A stretch of 16,911 bases of DNA, from positions 1 through 16,911 of the forward strand of contig JBKCNM010000057.1 of the NCBI GenBank assembly GCA_046297395.1. The letters are read 5' to 3'. The notes under the pieces are model-generated. The model saw only the letters and a program-made list of their open reading frames with translations. It was not told the origin of the DNA and did no database searches. Of the stretch, positions 14,803 to 16,911 are shown piece by piece (within the stretch, counting starts at the first letter, position 1; every line of letters begins with the position of its first letter). The translations under genes were made by a program, and so were the position numbers. This DNA is from JBEICQ01 sp046297395. Lineage in GTDB: Bacteria > Bacteroidota > Bacteroidia > UBA4408.

Positions 14803-16488
14803 TCAGGCCTTGAGCACTTTTTCGGTGAGTTGCCAGAGTTTTACCGATTGAACGGTGCTTTCTTCCGAAAGGGTTTTTCCTCTTGCAAACACCTCATCTC
14901 TTTGGGAGGCGTTTTCAACACCTTTCAGGTTGATTTGCACATTCAGCCAGGCTCCCATGATACAGGTGTGTAAGCAGAGTGCGCCTACGCCGGCATCGGT
15001 CACTGAGTTGGGATTTCCTCGGGTGATCATGGCTTCGGCCAGTGCATATGCCTTGTAGGCTGTTTCCATCACACGGAGTGGAACCGAGGCAGCATAAAGA
15101 GTAGCTTCCTGCATGGCACGCTTGCGTGCTGCCTGTTCTGCTTCTGTCTTTTTTGGCAAGCCCATGGCGTCCATGATGCGGTTAAATGAGCGGGTGTCTT
15201 CATCCACCAGGAAAAGCAATTCCTGAATAAGTGCCGGGCCCTTTTCTGCATCTTTTGAAAACTCGTCCCAGCGATCATCCCAACCTTTTTTGTGCGAGGA
15301 CAAATTGGCCACCATGGTGGCGAGTGATGCGCCCATCACACCGCAGAGTGCGGCCACGGAGCCACCGCCTGGGGCGGGCGACTCACTGGCAGTTTCCATG
15401 GCAAATGCTTTTACACTCATCTCAACCAATCCTGCCGGTGCATGTTTCTCCATGGCATATTCGATGATACGCTCCTTGGGATGAAAAGGGGAGAGTTCAT
15501 CGAGCCCCATGCTTTTTACTGCGATGTGGATAAGTTCTTCATGACTCACACCGAGCGAGCGTTGTTGTTTTTGTAAAAAATACTTGCCGGCATCCAGCAT
15601 GCATTGCAAGGGGATGAGACCCACCAATTCGCTGCCGGTAACTCGCATGCCTCTGCGTTCGGCGCTTCTGCAGCAAGCTTCAAAAGCCATGTGAATAGGT
15701 GTTACATGCATATTGGTGAGGTTCATAGAAACCTGGGCAATGCCATATTCCTTGATAAACCAACCAATGCCTTTAACGGCTTTCAGTTCACCGGGAACCG
15801 ATACAGGATTTCCCTGTGCATCGTTCACAATTTTTCCGGTTACGGGATTGCCTTCTCTTTTTACCCTTCCGGCTTCCCTCACATCAAATGCCACAGAGTT
15901 GGCTCTACGCACGGAGGTGGTGTTGAGGTTCACATTATAGGCGATTAAAAAATCCCTTGCACCAATCACGGTTGAACCATGCTTGGGATGATGAACGGCC
16001 GGCCCGAAGTCGGGCTTCCATTCCGGTTTTTTAATCTTTTCAAAGAAGCCCTCATACTCACCTTCTCTGATGATACTCAGGTTTTTTCTTTCAGGTTTGG
16101 TTTGTGCAGCTTCATAGAGGTAAACGGCAATACCCAGTTCTTCGCCCACTCTTTTGGCAAGCTTTACAGCCCAAGCGGCAGTTTCTTCCATGCTGATGCC
16201 CGAAACGGGAATGAGCGGACACACATCGGTTGCTCCCATGCGGGGATGCTCGCCTTTGTGCTTGCTCATGTCGATGAGGGCAGCTGCCATTTTAATCCCT
16301 GCAAATGCTGCATCAATCACCTGCTGTGGTGGACCGGCAAAGGTGACCACTGTGCGGTTAGTGGCTTTTCCCGGGTCGGTGTTGAGGAGCATTACGCCCT
16401 CGGTAGCGGCGATGCAATCGCATATCTGCCGGAGGATTTCAGGATCGTTCCCTTCTGAAAAATTAGGAACACATTCAATGATTTGCAT
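14803..16488 (-). CDS. ftcD: Bifunctional glutamate formimidoyltransferase / formimidotetrahydrofolate cyclodeaminase
   Basis: This enzyme ends histidine catabolism. It moves the formimino group from formiminoglutamate to tetrahydrofolate, then releases ammonia to give 5,10-methenyltetrahydrofolate. I place the start at the ATG at 16488 because the family begins M-Q-I-I-E-C-V-P-N-F-S-E-G. The longer reading frame starts at a TTG (16509) that lies inside the promoter -7 element. The 561 residues hold the transferase N-domain (1 to about 180) with K-G-E-H-P-R-M-G-A, where H81 corresponds to the catalytic histidine of mammalian FTCD. The transferase C-domain (to about 330) follows, then a cyclodeaminase domain starting near 360 with A-P-G-G-G-S-V-A-A-L-C-G. 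The enzyme is cytoplasmic. No hutH, hutU or hutI lies in the window. It heads the operon with the patatin, rhodanese and kmo. Confidence 0.95.
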   Translation of the reverse strand: MQIIECVPNFSEGNDPEILRQICDCIAATEGVMLLNTDPGKATNRTVVTFAGPPQQVIDAAFAGIKMAAALIDMSKHKGEHPRMGATDVCPLIPVSGISMEETAAWAVKLAKRVGEELGIAVYLYEAAQTKPERKNLSIIREGEYEGFFEKIKKPEWKPDFGPAVHHPKHGSTVIGARDFLIAYNVNLNTTSVRRANSVAFDVREAGRVKREGNPVTGKIVNDAQGNPVSVPGELKAVKGIGWFIKEYGIAQVSMNLTNMHVTPIHMAFEACCRSAERRGMRVTGSELVGLIPLQCMLDAGKYFLQKQQRSLGVSHEELIHIAVKSMGLDELSPFHPKERIIEYAMEKHAPAGLVEMSVKAFAMETASESPAPGGGSVAALCGVMGASLATMVANLSSHKKGWDDRWDEFSKDAEKGPALIQELLFLVDEDTRSFNRIMDAMGLPKKTEAEQAARKRAMQEATLYAASVPLRVMETAYKAYALAEAMITRGNPNSVTDAGVGALCLHTCIMGAWLNVQINLKGVENASQRDEVFARGKTLSEESTVQSVKLWQLTEKVLKA

Positions 16489-16506
16489 ATTATAATGGAA
16501 TTGCTT

Positions 16507-16537
16507 CAAACCTAAGCATATTTTACGGCTGTGTCAA
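16507..16537 (-). promoter_or_regulatory. Promoter of the ftcD-patatin-rhodanese-kmo operon
   Basis: On the minus strand TTG (16537-16535) is followed by 20 bases and TAGGTTTG (16514-16507). This fits the Bacteroidota -33/-7 pattern TTTG-N19-21-TAnnTTTG apart from the first base of the -33 element. The -7 element lies 18 bases before the ATG at 16488, leaving a leader of roughly a dozen bases. The element contains the TTG that a start-codon search would wrongly take as the gene start. Confidence 0.7.
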
Positions 16538-16624
16538 CGCAGTTTTAAGGGAATATTTCTTTCCATGGGTAGAGACATTGCACTTAGCAGACAACCTGCC
16601 ATTTTTATCCCCGGGAAATCCCAA

Positions 16625-16656
16625 TTTGGCTGGTAACATGCAAATACCTATTTTTG
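16625..16656 (+). promoter_or_regulatory. Bacteroidota consensus promoter of the tRNA-Arg gene
   Basis: TTTG at 16625-16628, a 20-base spacer, and TATTTTTG at 16649-16656 match the -33/-7 consensus at every defined base. The tRNA begins 12 bases after the -7 element, so initiation a few bases downstream would give a very short 5' leader for RNase P. Confidence 0.75.
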
Positions 16657-16668
16657 CCGCCCAAAGCA

Positions 16669-16742
16669 GGACCCGTAGCTTAACTGGATAGAGCATCTGA
16701 CTACGGATCAGAAGGTTAGGGGTTCGACTCCCTTCGGGTCCG
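16669..16742 (+). tRNA. tRNA-Arg (anticodon ACG)
   Basis: The 74-base sequence folds as a full cloverleaf. The acceptor stem is GGACCCG/CGGGTCC and the D stem is GCTT/GAGC with one G-T pair. The anticodon stem TCTGA/TCAGA encloses loop CTACGGA, which gives anticodon ACG. The T stem AGGGG/CCCTT encloses the TTCGACT loop. A D-loop adenine follows the GG pair, as expected for an arginine tRNA. A34 is presumably deaminated to inosine by TadA so that CGU, CGC and CGA can be read. The discriminator base is G (16742) and the 3' CCA is not encoded, so it must be added after transcription. Confidence 0.97.
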
Positions 16743-16752
16743 CTGATGAATG

Positions 16753-16778
16753 AAAAACCCACCTTTGGTGGGTTTTTT
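16753..16778 (+). terminator. Intrinsic terminator after tRNA-Arg
   Basis: An 11-bp inverted repeat AAAAACCCACC/GGTGGGTTTTT with a TTT loop ends in a run of T residues, starting 11 bases after the tRNA. It is near-symmetrical (A-run on one side, T-run on the other), so it could also stop transcription arriving on the minus strand toward ftcD. Confidence 0.9.
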
Positions 16779-16911
16779 AGTTTGAATGCGTGGCAAATGT
16801 ATTTGCCTAAGCATGAAAACTAAAAAACGCATTGGCACAGCCCATGCTGTTTTTCATTTTGCCTCTCGGAAAGAAGGGATCTGCGAAGCGACCCCCTTCG
16901 GTAGTCTGTAC
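16779..16911. other. Right-edge intergenic sequence, possible start of a repeat
   Basis: No coding frame with support is visible. The last 50 bases contain a GAAGGG/CCCTTC inverted repeat (16873-16878 and 16894-16899) with a 15-base interior. The phrase around the right arm is more G+C-rich than its left flank and could open a dispersed repeat or a gene continuing beyond the window. This cannot be settled from the visible bases. Confidence 0.3.

Noticed and set aside
16523..16762. A 79-codon minus-strand frame overlapping the tRNA
   Set aside because: It is the antisense of tRNA-Arg. The peptide G-P-E-G-S-R-T-P-N-L-L-I-R-S-Q-M-L-Y-P is a typical artefact of reading tRNA genes backwards.

Overview
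The window looks like chromosomal DNA from a member of the Bacteroidota. Two secreted proteins end in type IX secretion (T9SS) type A sorting domains, and a small lipoprotein starts its mature part with C-K-K. Kynurenine monooxygenase and the bifunctional histidine-catabolism enzyme FTCD both have the form usual in this phylum. Several start regions carry the Bacteroidota -33/-7 promoter pattern (TTTG, about 20 bases, TAnnTTTG), best matched in front of the tRNA. Shine-Dalgarno sequences are weak or absent. The species cannot be named from this sequence.

Left part (1-1563). A gene running off the left edge encodes an N-terminal PD-(D/E)XK-like nuclease domain joined to a DUF2075 (Schlafen group 3-like) helicase domain. 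It is visibly richer in A+T than the genes to its right and is the main accessory or defence-like element here. A 538-base non-coding stretch follows and contains a cluster of short-loop hairpins that looks like a dispersed repeat.

Core replication block (1564-6125, minus strand). dnaE, the replicative DNA polymerase III alpha subunit, overlaps recF by one base (TGATG). The two probably form one translationally coupled unit.

Secreted-protein block (6476-10571). A T9SS-exported right-handed beta-helix/Ig-like protein (minus) and a T9SS-exported SGNH/DUF4886-like hydrolase with a PKD domain (plus) diverge from a 100-base intergenic region. A small lipoprotein gene converges on the hydrolase gene.

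Catabolic operon (16488 down to 10800, minus strand). FTCD, a multi-pass membrane patatin-like phospholipase, a single-domain rhodanese and kynurenine 3-monooxygenase are tightly packed. The gap after FTCD is 33 bases, and the next two junctions are 4-base ATGA overlaps. FTCD has a good promoter upstream, so one transcript probably links the last steps of histidine breakdown, a tryptophan/NAD-pathway step and a membrane lipase.

Right edge (16625-16911). A tRNA-Arg(ACG) gene on the plus strand has a textbook Bacteroidota promoter and a strong intrinsic terminator. The last bases may begin another repeat.

Most of the window is ordinary chromosomal content. The best candidates for something less described are the nuclease-helicase fusion at the left edge and the membrane patatin with its unusual operon partners.
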